A stretch of DNA of 64,000 nucleotides from Globodera rostochiensis (GCA_018350325.1 JAEVLN010000018.1:376185-440184), one strand, 5' to 3'. Numbered from the stretch's first letter, positions 32,046 to 44,989 are shown. Notes: generated by a model not told the origin, from the letters alone. Numbers and translations are program-made.

Positions 32046-35000
32046 ATGAGCTCGGCTTTGGTGGATAGATTTGTTCAGCACATCAAACGGCTCCAATTTG
32101 TCGATGCTGAGAAGTTGTTACGCAGTGAGTGGGGCGATGCGGCGTGCGCAACATCGCCTCCTTTTCTCATTGTGCTTCTCCAGGCAGAATTTTCTAATAA
32201 CGGCACGATCAGATCACGCATGAAATCCGTTTATGACTTCTTTTCCTTTATATTAGCGTAGGACGGGATCAAGATTTTGGGAAACTCGGGATCGGGATTG
32301 AGAAAATTAAAAACACTTTTTATAAATCAAATCCAGGTCAAAAAAACCCGGGACAATGTCAAAAACAAATATTTTCCTACTCTACTTTATATTGATCGTA
32401 TTCTGGGTGGCTGATCCGTTCACGTTTTTAATTATTAAATCCAAAAACGTTTATTGATCATAGAACGGATCAGGACGAAGAACTTGTACGGCCTGAACCG
32501 CGCCGAAATGGGGGGGGGGGGTCAAATCCAATCGAATAAAAGTCTCCTGCCGATTGTTGGTCTAATGATTTAACGCATCGTTTAAAGCAAGATCTGATCA
32601 ATGACCGTTTAAGCGGAAACTTTGAATTGCGGTTTTTAGTTGGCCGGTGCGGAATCGCAATATTTCAATTTTGCCTATTTGACCAGCAAATTTTTTCGGA
32701 AAGAGAACAATTTGCGCGACATTTACGCACAAATAAGGTAAAAAAGAGGAATTGAATCTTCTTTTCAATAATTAGGCTTGAACTTGACAAAATTGGCACT
32801 GCCGAACAGCTGAAGTGGGCGTCGGCATTAGCACTGAAGGACGACGGTGACGTGGACATCGGCGATGGTGGCATTTTCCCGGACATTGAAACGATCAACA
32901 AATTTTCGAGATTTGCCAGCGTCAGAGCCATCCTTGTCGAATTCTATTCACTTTTGCCTGGTCGGAAATTTTTTTTGAGGGTTAACGAGGCTTAGAGGTC
33001 TGAGAAAAAAAATCTTAAGGGAAGGAATGGCGCGCCTTTGACACTGAACAATTTCGGCATTTGATGACCACACTTGGCCAACTGTCCAACGATGACAACG
33101 AGCTGTTCATGCACTGCAGACGGGAATTGGTAGTACTGCAGCTATTTCTAAATACGCAGCTGGCCATTCAGCAGTGTAATGTGAGCATTTTTTTGTTTTA
33201 ACACAATGATATAATTAATGGACAAAATGTCTAACGGACAAAATGTCACGATGCGTTGTAGTTGTTGGACGCGTTGGTATTGCTGAGCCGGACACGCGCA
33301 CTGCTGGACGATTGGTTCCGCTCGCTGGACGCGCGCCAGGCGTTGTCATCTGCGACACGCTCGGCGAGGCCATCTTCCTCGTCGTCAAGTGCCTCCGCTT
33401 TTCTGCTCGCCACGCTCGGCTTGCGCCGTCGGCCCTCCTTTTGTCGGCTTGGCTTGCTCCAGGCATTTCAAAAATGTGAATGAACATTTTACATCCCTGG
33501 CTTTTTCCAGTTCCTGCTTCAATGCCACCAGCTGTTGGTTGCCAAGTTCTCGCTCTACTTCCACGACACGCTGGTCACGCATGCATCACATGGCGAAATG
33601 CGACAGGTCGTTTCAATTCCTTTTTTAAAAAATTCCTAAAATGCTTATGGCCCTATCATGTGATGCGTTCACATAATTAATGCTTAAGGCTTTTTCTATG
33701 CCGAACTCCTTCCTGCAACTTTTCCAAACATTTGTTCGGAAGGCCAACTCGCACACAATTTGCTTGCTCGTCAACCGTATAGACCAGAGCGGCTCTTTTC
33801 AGGGTTTTGACTTTTTTTTTATTTAGTTAAATGCGCTTGGCGCTCAATTTCCAGGCTTCGGTTACCATTGCGACGCTTCAGAGGATGAAGACGCAATGCC
33901 CATGAGCAAATGCCCAGGGGCAGGGTTTGGTCGCGCGCCTGAAGCCCCGAGGGCAACAATCACCGAACGACAACTGACAACAAGCTCTGACAAATTTTCT
34001 CAGTTGAAAATGCAGAGTGGTCTGGCCGAAAAGTACCCGGCACTTTTGTTTCTGCCACCGGAACGGCGCTCGGCGACGATTGGCGGAGGCGGTGGGGCAG
34101 CAGCGATGGCCACGATCACTGGGTCGTGTGGCGGAGGTGTGACGACAAATTACCTCATTAGTAGAGAGCGGATTTATATTGACTAAAAACGTGAAATATT
34201 GACTTAAAATATTGACCAATAAACCCCAAAATATTGACCAAAAACCCCAAAAAGTGCCAAAATATTGATTTATTATGAAAAAATGGCGAAATATTGATTT
34301 ATATTGACTAAAAAGTCGCTCTAATTGTAAAATTCTTCAAAAAATGCTATTTTTGGGCTTCTCTCATAGTTCCCTATTCTCAAAAAAAAACATGTTAAAA
34401 CGAAAATCCGCTCTCTACTCATTAGTGTTTATTCGTTCATTAACTTAACATTTTGTTTATTTAGGACTGGCATTTTAATTTTATAATTTTTCACAACTCT
34501 GCAGCACATCTTCGTGGTTCGGAATACGCCACAATTTGCGCTTTTGTCCAGGAGGGTTGTTGTGGGCTAAGCGGTGGCGTTGATGGAGGCGGCGGCACTG
34601 CCGCCGGCGGTTCGTCGTCCAACGACAAATTGACGGAGAGTGGAAAAATTCGCTATTTGTACGACAGGAACAAGGATCAGGTGGGTGGGTGGGTGTTGAA
34701 CACGAACAAATGACAAAGAATTGGAGCAAATCATATTTGGAGCACAACGATCTGCTCGAATCACCAACTCTCATTAATATATTATTACCGAGAGAATCTT
34801 GACAAAATCTTGATCGGTCCGGGCTCTAACAGCAACTCAAGTTAGATCAGAATCATGGGTTCATTTTGATTAGATCAGGGGTGAGATTCTTACTTATTTC
34901 CAAAGTACATAGAAACTGACCCGTACTTTAGAAATTTAAAATGTACTTATTTCCAAGAATGTACTTTGAAAATGAGATTTGGTGTAAGGAATAACTCTTT

Positions 35001-35943
35001 TCAAAATGAAACTTTAATTCAACCCAATATGTTGAGTTTGAGAAAAGTTATGATCTGAAAAGCCCGAAAAAAAAATAAATGACTTTTGACAAACTTTTGA
35101 TCATAACTTTTCTCAAACTCAACATATCGGGTTGAATTAAAGTTATTTTGTTCGGCGCACTTATGTGGCGAACCCCGGCGGATTTGCAACGGGTTCGGGG
35201 GTTGTCACAAAATGGGGGGAATTCGGGATGTGGGTTCGAATTCCGGGATGGGCACTCAGATCGTTTCTGAGTCCCGTTCGACTTTTGCAGTTCGGAGTTG
35301 GTGATATTCGAACTTCAGATTGCTGAGCCCCCCCCGGTTGAAGTTCACCAGAATAAATATTATTTATTTGGGTGAGGGGAACACAAATATTGATTGGCTA
35401 TGAGTGCCTTCAGCAAATCTTCCGAACAATTATGTAATGGGGGTGAGGGGGGAGGCACGTGAATGCGCAAAAAAGAGATGAAGCGGTGAACAGAAGAAGG
35501 AAAAGAGACGAATGAGTTGGGGGGGGGGGCACAAAGGGAATGTGAATTGGAATGGGGAGGGAAAGTGATCGTCGCTTTAGCGACAACTTAGAGCTTTCAA
35601 AAGATACTAATTTATTTGGTTGGCTTCATTTTGAAACGAGTTATAAAGTTTCAAAGTTGAAGATGATGAGTTGGTTGACACCAGCTAATTTTGATTTGGA
35701 ATTTGTAGAGAATATTTTTAAACTTCAGACATTCTTTACTGCCTGTGTTGAGGCAAACATTCATTTGGTGGTCACTTTTGAACGACGCGTGCAGGAGCGT
35801 GAGGTGTTTCGAATAAATAAATAAATCAATCAATTTAAATTTCTATTTTGCAGAGCACAGTGCACGCTTTTTTCAATGACGTGCTGAATGGGTTGCGCGG
35901 GACCAAATTGTTCCAACAAGAAATTAAAACCTTTGGCAAATGA
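32046..35943 (+). CDS. kics2: KICS2 (C12orf66) homologue, KICSTOR complex subunit
   Basis: Exons are about 32046-32188, 32640-32737, 32776-32960, 33020-33180, 33262-33475, 33511-33605, 33690-33802, 33855-34130, 34501-34680, 35729-35803 and 35854-35943 (stop TGA). Landmarks in order: QFVDAEKLL, SKFFRKENNLRDIYAQ, VAKFSLYFHDTL, GSFQGFGYH, LAEKYPALLFLPPERR, IRYLYDRNKDQ, HLVVTFERR and HAFFNDVLNGL. This order and wording match human KICS2. In mammals KICS2, with KPTN, ITFG2 and SZT2, tethers GATOR1 to lysosomes and restrains mTORC1 when nutrients are low. The first intron has a GC donor (CAG then GCAGAA). The junction after 33475 is one base out of phase at an AAAAA run. If the upstream ATG at 31980 is used, the protein gains 22 residues. 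A MITE lies in the intron at 34162. Confidence 0.85.
34162..34417. mobile_element. hAT-like MITE, 256 bp, 'atattgac' type, in KICS2 intron
   Basis: The ends are TAGAGAGCGGATTTATATTG and AAAATCCGCTCTCTA. The duplication ctcattag is identical at 34154-34161 and 34418-34425. The interior iterates aaatattgacc. Near the right end is aatgctatttttgggcttct, the reverse of the block in 18189-18799. Confidence 0.92.
34800..35560. other. Repeat-rich part of a KICS2 intron
   Basis: It contains iterated tttccaaagtac words (34890-34975), then a roughly 100-bp imperfect inverted repeat (35010-35150) around gataaaatttctcaaactc-like phrases, then G-runs. No exon is seen. Confidence 0.4.
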
Positions 35944-36492
35944 TTTGGCCTTCATTTTCACAAAATTTTGCTATTTATTGGCACTTTTTTGTTTGATTTA
36001 AATTGTCCTAATAAATTATATGTCAGCGGTGGGTGGTTGCTCACTGTGTTTAGCCAAGTCTGGGTTCTACCAAATTTAATTCGGGCTGATGACACCAACT
36101 GTTCATTACCCCCCCCCTTCCCCTCGGGGCCATTATTTTGACTTTTGCATTGTGCCCATGGGCTAACTTAATCGATTCTTATCCTCTTCTCCCTTCACCT
36201 ATTTTTTGTTGGGTTTTGGAAGAATTATTTACTCCTTGGAAGCGGCGAGGTTAATAATTAATCACCCAAATACATTTTTCGAATTTGAAAAATTTAATTA
36301 TATTAACTCCACTGGGATTTACGCGTTGAGGTAAACTGATCAGAATAACGATCCGTGGAATCAACACATCAAACCAAACCGTCTGCTGATCAGGATTATT
36401 TTAGCCCTTTAAAAGTGATTCGGTCATTCTGATCCTTGATTTTGAGCAGATCAATCAACACAGTCCAAAATTTGGATCGTTGAGACATTGTG
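35944..36492. other. Intergenic region between KICS2 and esterase
   Basis: AT-rich, with several gatcagaat/tgatcag phrases and no open frame of note. It presumably carries the esterase promoter, but no element was identified. Confidence 0.4.
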
Positions 36493-39400
36493 ATGGAAAT
36501 TTTCCCGTTCATTATTCTCCTAAAATTGCTGTTCTCTTTCAATAGCACATGGTGTCAAAACTTTGAGAAAAGTCGCAGTGTTTGGGTGGAGCAGGGCCTC
36601 GTGAAGGGCAAAATTTTCAAAATTGATGGTCGACAGGTGCAAATTTTCCGTGGAATACCGTAAGAAAATTATGTTATGTTTTTTTTAATGAATTTTTTGG
36701 ATTTTTATTTGCCATAGGTATGCTGAAGCTCCGGTTGGAACACTTCGTTTCAAGAAAGTGGGAATTTGATGACGGCTTTTAGTTTATAACTCAAAGCGAC
36801 ACTTTAAGAAGCCGTAAATTAAAATAATTAATTGAAAATTCTAAACATAAAATAGGTAGTAAGTAAGTAGTAGCTGGTTTCTCTTTTTTTAAATTTGTCG
36901 CATTTTTAGAACAGTCTCCGATTTACGAACATTAGAATTTTTTTTACTGGTTATTTTTAACTCATGACGTCGAGTTTCTATAAAGTTTTATTTCCAAACA
37001 AATGAAAGAAAATATATTTAAAAAAGAACAAAATTCCATGGTTTAAGTAGCGTTGCACGGGCCGGGATTTTGGAAAAAATATGGACCAAACAAGAGACGG
37101 TAAAAAAAAAACAAGGACCAAATTTCAGTCCAAAAAAATGAGAATTTTATTGCCTTCCCCTCGGGGCGGGAAATACGAAAACCCCGACCAAAAAAGTCGG
37201 GGTTTTTCCCAGCAAAAACCCCGAAAAATTCAAAAAAGTCGGGGTCGGGGACGAAAATCCCGACCAAAAAAAAAGTCGGGATTCGGGGACGGGGCCGGCC
37301 AACCCTACTGTTAATATTTGCATTATTTTGTGTAGCCTATGCGTAAGCAACGCTGGGAACGCGAATTTTCCGCCACCGAATACGGGCCGCCGTGCGTGCA
37401 GTTCATGGACTTCCACAAAAATGACCGTTTCTCGGCCCAAAACATGCGGGCAGAAAGCGAAGACTGCCTGTCACTGAACATTTTTGCGCCTTATGTAGGC
37501 CAATTTAGTAATTAAACAAAACAAAATAAAAACAATGAAAATCAAAAATTTAAATTTATTTTGTTGTAATTTTTATTGTTTGAAGAATTCCGAGGACGAA
37601 AGCGGCCAACACCCCATTTTGGTGTGGGTCCATGGCGGCTCATTCTTGGCCGGTTCTGCGGACACCGGAATTGGTTAATAAATTGACAAAAAAATGTTTT
37701 GATTATTTTTTTTTTTGTTGTTACCATTTCTAGACATGGAAGTGCTAGCGCGGAATTTGGTGTTCCGTAACATCACATTTGTGTCCGTCAACTACCGTCT
37801 GGGCCTCTTCGGCTTTATGTCTGTACACCATTCGGATGGACATGTTGAAGGAAATTTTGGGCTTTGGGATATTGAGGTTGGCCAGAAAAAGAGAAAAAAG
37901 ATCGGAAACAAAATGATGTTCAGCTTGCTCTTGAATGGGTCCAACGGAACATCAAGCAGTTCAACGGGGACCCCACACGGGTATATTTATCGTGTTTTTT
38001 TTTTGTTTTCTAAAAAATGATCGGATTATGTGATCCGTTGGATTCTTGATCAAGGCCAGAAAATCAAATTAATGTTTTCAGAAATGATCAAATTTACACC
38101 AAATAAAGATTACCCGACCCGATCATGCCAAAAGAAATTTTAAATATTTTATTTAAATATATTATTGCTTAATAGAACTTACCTAATATGTATTTTTCAA
38201 TTTTCGGTTTAATTAAACAATTAATGTTTTATTTTGTAATTTTGCCAATTGTGCCTCTCTCACCGCAGGTAACGCTAATGGGCGAAAGTGCAGGCGCTGC
38301 TGCCGTTTCCGCCCTCGCTGTCTCTCCAGTAAATTTTTATATTATTTATTTCAGTGGTGGGCATTACACGATTTACGTGTAATTGTTGCTAGACACACTA
38401 CCAAGCATGAAAAACACTAGGGTAGGACAAAAGCGGTTAACCGGAACAGTTTCCGGGTGTCGAGAATTTTCTGCTGGACATACGAAATTTACGTAATAAT
38501 TTCTACTAGCTAAACAAACATATTGCACGTAGGTGATTTTACGTAATAATTTCTAGATATACGAGGCTTCACGTGATAGTTTCTGCTGGCCATGTAATAT
38601 TCTGCTAGTCTCGTAATAATTTTTGCTAGACTCACTGATTGCACGTTGAGTTTCTACTAGATTAGACGTGATTTCGTAATTTTCTGCTAGATTATACGCT
38701 AGATATATGATTTATGATACATTTCTGCTGGATATACGAGATTTCACGTAACAATTTCTGCTAGACACACGTGATTTGCACGTATTCTGCTGGACATCGT
38801 AATGTTCTGCTAGTCTCGTAATAATTTTTGCTAGACATACGTGATTGCTCGTTGAGTTTTTGCTAGATTATACGTGAGTTCGTAATTTTCTTCTAGATAC
38901 ACGTATATTTAACGTGATACATTTCTGCTGGACACACGAGATTTCAAGTTGCTAGATACACGTGCATGCACGTTTCATGATTGTATAAATTTCTTATTGA
39001 TATACGTGATTTCACATGATAGTTTCTGTTGTACATGGACATCTGAGCTTACACCTAATAATTGCTGCTGGATATCGAGATTTCACATAACAATTTCTGT
39101 TAGATACACGTAACGTGATACATTTCTGCTGGACATACGAGATTCACGTAATCATTTCTGCTAGATATACCTGATTTCACGTAATCGTGATTGTTTGTAA
39201 TTATTTCTTATTGAAATCGTGATTTCACGTGATAGTTTCTGGTGGACATACGAGATTACACGTAATATTTCTGCGGATGTGATTTTACATGATAGTAACA
39301 TCGTAATCTGCTTGACATCGTAGATTCTGCCAATATATACGCACGTTATAGTACGTGATTGCACAGTTCTGCTGGACATCGTAATATTTGCTAGTCTCGT

Positions 39401-42400
39401 AATAATTCTTGCTATACATACGAGATTTCACGTTGATACGTGATTTCATTTTTTTTGCTAGATATACGTGATATTACATCATAGTTTCTGCTGAACTTTG
39501 CTGCTGGATATCGAGATTTCACGTAACAATTTCTGAACATTATACTTTCCTTTTTGCTGGACATACGAGATTCAAATAATCATTTCTGCTACGTGATTTC
39601 ACGTAGTCGTGATTGTTTGTAATCATTTCTCATTGAAATACGTGATCACGTAATAGTTTCTGGTAGACACACGAGATTTCCTGTAATAATGTTTGGTAGA
39701 TATACGTGCTTTTCACGTGATAGTTTCTGCTGAACATCGTAAGATTCTGCTAGTCTCGTAATAATTTTGCGTGAGCACGTTGAGCTTCTGCTAGATATGC
39801 TTGATGATAGATTTCTGTTAGATACACGTGATAGACGACGTAATAGTTGCTGCTAGCTAAAAGTGATTCACGTAGAGTTCTGCCGATTTTAGGTAATAAT
39901 TTCTACTACATAGATATTCGCGATTTACGTACCATATATTTCTTAAGGTGACCAAAGAATTGTTGTCGGGTGCCATTTCGCTTTCCGGCTCCGCAACCGC
40001 CGGCTGGGCCATCCATCGTCAGGTTGGCACTCAGCCAAACTGGGACATGGTCAACATTGCGGATTACATTCGCTGCAACAAACTGATCGATGAGGACGAC
40101 CTGGGCGACACATTGGCACAAGTGCCCGTGGCGGAAAGGGATCGGTCGGTTTTTTTTATAACAAATTTTGTGCCAAAATGTTATTCCAATCCCTGCCCTT
40201 TCCATACAAGCTGGCACAAGCATTGCAATCTACAGGAGCGAATACCGGAGTGTTTGTCAAGCAGTACAGGGCCGCTGAACAGCGCGGAAATGTTGGCATG
40301 CTTTAGACTGCATGTTAACGTGTCCGAGTCGCCACTCTTTTGGCGGGCACTGGCCGCTGAACTAGGCCCGAAATTTTTATTAAATTTTTTTTGGATTATA
40401 CCAACTTGTTTTTTTTAAACTTCCAAATGTTCAGGAGTTTCAAAAATGGTGGTGGACGGTGAGCTGATCATCGACTCGGGCACTGAGCTGATCAGGGCCA
40501 GTGCCAGAATTCCCTTGCTGACCGGCGTGGCACGGCGCGAGTGGGCGCACAAAAAACGTAATTCTTTTTTTAATTAATGTATCAGAATTTATGAATTTTT
40601 CTGGCCCGCTTCAGCGCTGTTCTACCTGTTCTACCGCTACACCAACTACAGTCGGGAGCAGGTGGAAGGCGCCGTCCGACGCATTGTCGAGAACGCGTTT
40701 GCCAACACATTGACCTCGCGCATGACCAATTCCACTGTGGACCTCGTTGCTAATGCCACATTTCTGCGCTATATGGCAATTTAATAAAAATTTTTAAAAA
40801 ATTCCGGAATTTTTGAGAGAGACCCGGACCCAAGCGTGGAAAGCGGCGAGAATAAGTTGGAAAATTTGCAAAACAGCGATCATAGTTTGTCTGATCAACG
40901 TCAATGGCGGTGATCAAGAGCCAATCTTTTTGATGGTGATAGAATTTAATAAAAAATATTTTTTTTCTCAGCAAGACGTTGATTTTGCCTACGACATGCC
41001 CGGCGTGGTCGCGCGTCTGCAGGACCTGGAGAGTGACGTGGAATTTGTGGCACCGTGCCAAGCGGAGGTGGACACGTACATGGCCAACGAGGTGCCGGTG
41101 TTCGTCTACTCCTTCGACTTTGTGCCTCGGGGCGATGTTGTGGAGGAGGACCGCCGCTTCTACGCAATGTTTGGCGAGCGTCCGGTGGGCGTGCGGCGCA
41201 GGGACCGGAAGAGAAAAGGTGGGAAATTTTGAATTTTTGGATAAATGGACATAATGCCAAACATTTTGTTTTCTTTTACACAAAAAGGGCATCAACTGGA
41301 CGCTTTCCATGGGCTGGACCATGCATTTATCTTCACTGAAGGCTACTCGTCCAACTTCCATCTCGACCCGTTCACGCGCAGGGACAAGTCCATGGCGCGC
41401 CTGTAATTTTATGCTTAACCATAAATGAAAGTCGGGTGAGGGCATCGGCAGGCTCGGGGGGTTTACCTCAAAATTGTCGGGATGGGGGCGGGTCTTGGTT
41501 ACGGGGGTCGTGGTGTCATGAGGCACTCTAAATGTTAGCTTCTTCTCTTACCGAATCCATTATTGCCAACCTAAATTGTTCAGCTTAACTCGGATGATCA
41601 CCAATTTTGTTGCCACCGGCGACCCGTCAACGCGCAATTTCAGTTGGTCCGCCAGCGGCAATGGCACGATGCGTTACGCGTCACTGAATTTGCCGCCAAA
41701 GTGTGCTGGGGGTGGTGGAAAAATGTTTTTTTGTTTGAAGCTTTTGCTCCGCAAAAAATGCTCAGAATGGTCCGTGGCCCGGTGCACTTCCCGACACCAA
41801 TGTTCTGGAACGCCGAGGTCCAAATGTTGTCCAAATATCAGTTGGCGGACGCCAGTGGACGTGCCAATGAGCAGGCCGTCAATGAATTGTAAATGATTGG
41901 TTATGTACTGTAAGCTGGTTGGTCTCCATCCCCACTCTACGCCCATTTTTTGTACAAAATCCGGTTCGGTTCGGTCCTCCTGAATCAGTCCGAAGCGTTT
42001 TCGGATTCAAATTGTACGGAGACAGCTACAGAAGATTCCAATTATTGCGGCGGTTTATCCGCTGTGCCATGGGATCCCCGGCCCGCCGGGACCGGGACTA
42101 AATGTACACCCCCTAATGATGACATCATCGAGCGACAATTTCAACCATTTTTACTGATGTCTCCCAAGTAGGTCGATGGCCTAGTAGTTTTTCTTCCGAC
42201 AGGTCTAATGTTTTGTGTGGGTTCGAATCCTCTTGAGTGCAGCACTAATTTAATGTCCACTGCGGAAATGGGTAGTCACATGAATTCATGATAATCTATC
42301 GTAAAAAACATATTAAAACATGTTAAAATTTATTTTTTATGTCCGATTTTTTAAAAAAGTTGTAAGAAGAAAAAGAGTTAAAGTATAAAAACAAAAAATA

Positions 42401-43193
42401 AATGATATCGCGAGAGGGTGTAGAACACTCGACCCAAGTAGGATCACCATGAAAGTTTAAGCACTAGGCCATGTTCAAACGTAAAATCTTCCTTAAAAAT
42501 CATTTTAGAAAATTGTTTAAAATTCCTTCAGCAGTAAAAAAACAACGGATACACGGATATCCGCGGATATTAGGGTCATAACCGTCATCCGTCCGTATCC
42601 GTGACGTTCCGAAAAATCATATCCGTTATCCGTCCCTATCCGGATATATCCGCGGATATCCGGATATCCGTGCCTACGCTTGGTTTTTACAAGTACACCA
42701 GCAAGTGCTTCGAAAAGTCCCGGTCCCGGGTTTTCTGGTCCCGGGAAGTCCCGGTCCCGGTTTTTCCCAAAAGTCCCGGTCCCGTCCTACCCTAGAAAGT
42801 GAATTTTATTTTAATTTGCAGAACCTACGAGGAACGTGTGCAACTGAGGGCGTATAAGTGAGTAAAGCTTTTTGTCACTTTGCCCGAATAATAAATTTAA
42901 ACTGAATTTTAACGCCTCGAGGAAAAGAAGATTTTAAAAGCAAAAAAAATTCTCACGTAAACTGAATATGCACAAAACTCGATTTATTAATCTCCTCGGT
43001 GCCCAATCATACAATTGAAATTAATTGAATTTCAAAAATGCGACTATGTGAAAGGCGCGCATGGTACGCCCTGTGGGCATTCGTGTTTGCTATCGCCGTA
43101 CTGATCTGGCTGATCATTGTGTGTGCGGTGTGCCACTGGAGCAGACGGCACAACGGCCGATCAGCCTACGACAATATCGTCGTCAACCGATGA
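36493..43193 (+). CDS. Type-B carboxylesterase (cholinesterase-like), secreted with C-terminal membrane anchor
   Basis: It starts with a signal peptide (MEIFPFIILLKLLFSF). Exons: 36493-36659, 36718-36757, 37336-37494, 37586-37673, 37734-37876, 37924-37980, 38269-38328, 39948 to about 40370, 40434-40557, 40615-40775, 40972-41218, 41288-41402, 41584-41700, 41766-41888, 42822-42857 and 43055-43193, about 730 residues. Family marks are FRGIPYAEAPVGTLRF, SEDCLSLNIFAP, WVHGGSF (oxyanion hole), the nucleophile serine in VTLMGESAGAAAVS, and a histidine in AFHGLDHAF at the expected late position. The acid residue was not assigned. It ends with a transmembrane helix (LWAFVFAIAVLIWLIIVCAV) and a short basic tail with NGRSAYDNIVV. 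Unlike neuroligins the serine is kept, so it is probably active, with the catalytic domain outside the cell. The substrate is unknown. The intron after 40775 has a GC donor. Intron 38329-39947 is mostly satellite. Confidence 0.88.
37047..37307. mobile_element. Probable hAT-like MITE in esterase intron 2
   Basis: The ends TAGCGTTGCACGGGCCGGG and CGGGGCCGGCCAACCCTA are imperfect inverted repeats. Flanks match only at 4 of 8. The interior iterates gtcgggg and ccccgac words, as in the element at 10528. Confidence 0.5.
38360..39940. repeat. Degenerate satellite filling an esterase intron
   Basis: Dozens of imperfect copies of a word close to ttctgctagatatacgtgat plus ttcacgtaataat, period roughly 25-40 bp and variable. 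Many copies carry the palindromic core acgt and some cacgtg. It begins about 30 bp after the donor at 38329 and ends within a few bases of the acceptor at 39947. No coding frame is kept. Confidence 0.9.
42172..42245 (+). repeat. tRNA-like (SINE-type) segment in esterase intron
   Basis: Box A-like TGGCCTAGTAG (42177-42187) and a strong box B, GGGTTCGAATCCTC (42219-42232). The flanks give no acceptor stem. An inverted relative sits at 42420-42475. Confidence 0.5.
42420..42475 (-). repeat. tRNA-like segment, inverted relative
   Basis: On the minus strand, box A-like TGGCCTAGTGC (42471-42461) and box B-like GGGTCGAGTGTTC (42435-42423). Same box A wording as the plus-strand copy at 42177. Confidence 0.45.
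42545..42796. repeat. Low-complexity element(s) just before a coding exon
   Basis: Two word types follow each other: ggatatccg iterations (42545-42680) and gtcccggtcccggt iterations (42715-42785) ending cctaccctag. Each resembles the interior of a hAT-like MITE, possibly one inserted in another. It ends 25 bp before the esterase exon at 42822. Target duplications are not clear. Confidence 0.5.
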
Positions 43194-43788
43194 GAGGGGA
43201 GAAGAAACTTTAAGATCGCCGTTAAAAATTATTGTGACTACTCTGATCAGTGCTTCCATCCATATTTGATCATTCATTTGGTTGGGCATAATATCTTCTG
43301 ATCCGTGTTGTCGGCGTTCCTGGGAATTTTTTGGTATCCGAACCGAACGAAGTTATATCACTGATCACGATCCATGAAATTATTGATATTTGTGAGAATT
43401 TGATCCGGTTCCATGATTAGAAAGGTTGATCAGATCATAAAGGGGATAGGAACATGATTATGATATCTTTGGGCATGATCTGATCCATGTTTAAATTCAG
43501 ACCAGACCGGATTAAGATATTGATAAGACCATTACCAATGGACTGCTCCATTCAGATCTGGCTCCAAAATTTCTGAACGACAGAAACATTGGTGGGGTGG
43601 GTGGAAGGTGACAAGTCTGCGCTATTCTCTTGAACGGGGGGGGGGGGTGGGGTTACAAAAACAGGGAAGGGACAAACAAAAATCTTTCTTGTTTATAATA
43701 AAAATTTAAATAATTCTGCTTTACGATAAACGTCATTAGTCTCAAAAATCACAAAAAATGGGTGAAAAAATTGGCCGTCCATGTTCCT
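43194..43788. other. Convergent intergenic region
   Basis: It lies between the esterase stop and the LAMTOR5 stop on the opposite strand. It has many tgatcag/ctgatc phrases and a G-run (43637-43646), and no gene. Confidence 0.5.
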
Positions 43789-44506
43789 TCATTTGTGCAA
43801 CGCAACCGTCACAGATCCGCTCCGCTTGATCAGCACTTTGCTGAAGTCATCTAAAACACCATTTTCCTGAATTTAAAAAACCCATAATTTCGGGAATTTT
43901 TGATGGTGAAAATGGCGCCCAAAACATTCCGTGAATTTTATGCAACAACAACCATCTGTCGCTGTGTGTGAACTGCTCGCCGTTGTTGCTGTCAATGGAG
44001 CCAGCGACTGGGATGGCAGGGGCACTGTCGTTGGCACGGACAGTCGAGCGGTGCGCGAGAGAATGATCGCCAGGGGCTGAAAATGCCGAGCCCAATAAAA
44101 ATGCGGAAAACGAAATGTGCCCAAAATTCGGACTTAAATTTGCCACCACCCACACCAAAATGGAACGAACACCTGCGCATTTGGCTCCAAAGCGACGGCC
44201 AAATTGGCCAATTGGGAGGCGACCGCTGCCGAGTGGGCGGCCGTGCCGTCGTCCGCCAACGAGCCGCGCGCGCAGAACAGCATGCCGTTGCTGTCCGTGC
44301 ACAGCACACCGCGCACCGACGGGTCCTGGCTCATACTAAAACTTATTGCTTTTAAGAACTAAGCCAGGTTAATGCGCTTATATGTTAAGCAGTTTTTTTA
44401 AATTCTTGAACGGGTACTGCTTGAATTACTCATGGGAATCTTGGCGAAAATTTTTTCAATTGCAAACTCACATTTCGTCCGCACATTCTTCCATTCGTTT
44501 CTCCAT
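43789..44506 (-). CDS. lamtor5: LAMTOR5 (HBXIP), Ragulator complex subunit
   Basis: Exons on the minus strand are 44506-44472 (MEKRMEECADE), 44335-44173 (SQDPSVRGVLCTDSNGMLFC, RGSLADD), about 44030-43975 (AIPVAGSIDSNN) and 43853-43789 (DFSKVLIKRSGSVTVALHK, stop TGA). The order matches human LAMTOR5, a roughly 90-residue roadblock-fold protein: an acidic helix, then GVLCTDS, RGxLSD, IPV, and VTVAVHK at the end. With LAMTOR1-4 it forms Ragulator, which anchors Rag GTPases on lysosomes so that mTORC1 responds to amino acids. The junctions around exon 3 need GC donors or small shifts, so its limits are approximate. It follows DCN-1 on the same strand with about 480 bp between. Confidence 0.82.
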
Positions 44507-44989
44507 TACGTTCAACTATTTTGCCGGTCAAAGAAAAAGCATTAAAATGGAAAGAAATTATAGAAATTTGACTAACAAATAAAACATTTTTTGTCTATAA
44601 AGAGACGATGAAACAAAAATAGGTACGTTGAGAATATGTATAAACGAATATCATTCAAAATTAAAAAGCATTTCAACGTTTTATGGGACGAAAAAAGAAA
44701 CGATTGGACATTCAAATAGGTAATCAATGAAATAGACAAAGAAATACAAAGGCAAATAGACGCAGAACAACATCTCAATATGCCTTGCCCTGACCACAGA
44801 CACAGCAGTGGTCTGAAAGATACGTACTCGTTATCGCAGCAGCGTTACACACACACTCTCAATGAACACAAGAAAAATGATTAAACAAAAATTTTTTTAA
44901 GGGGGGCACAAAACAAAAAATATGCGCATTGTTTGAGGGGGGTTTTTCCAATTCCTCGTCTTCATCATCGCCGACCCGGCCGGCCGCTT
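44507..44989. other. Spacer between DCN-1 and LAMTOR5
   Basis: 483 bp, AT-rich. No exon recognised. It may hold the DCN-1 3' UTR and a promoter or trans-splicing outron for LAMTOR5; neither signal could be identified. Confidence 0.5.

Noticed and set aside
37047..37307. Perfect target duplication for this MITE
   Set aside because: Flanking 8-mers match at only 4 of 8, so only a probable element is reported.
40750..41526. 258-codon minus-strand open frame
   Set aside because: Lies antisense to well-supported esterase exons and is their GC-driven shadow.
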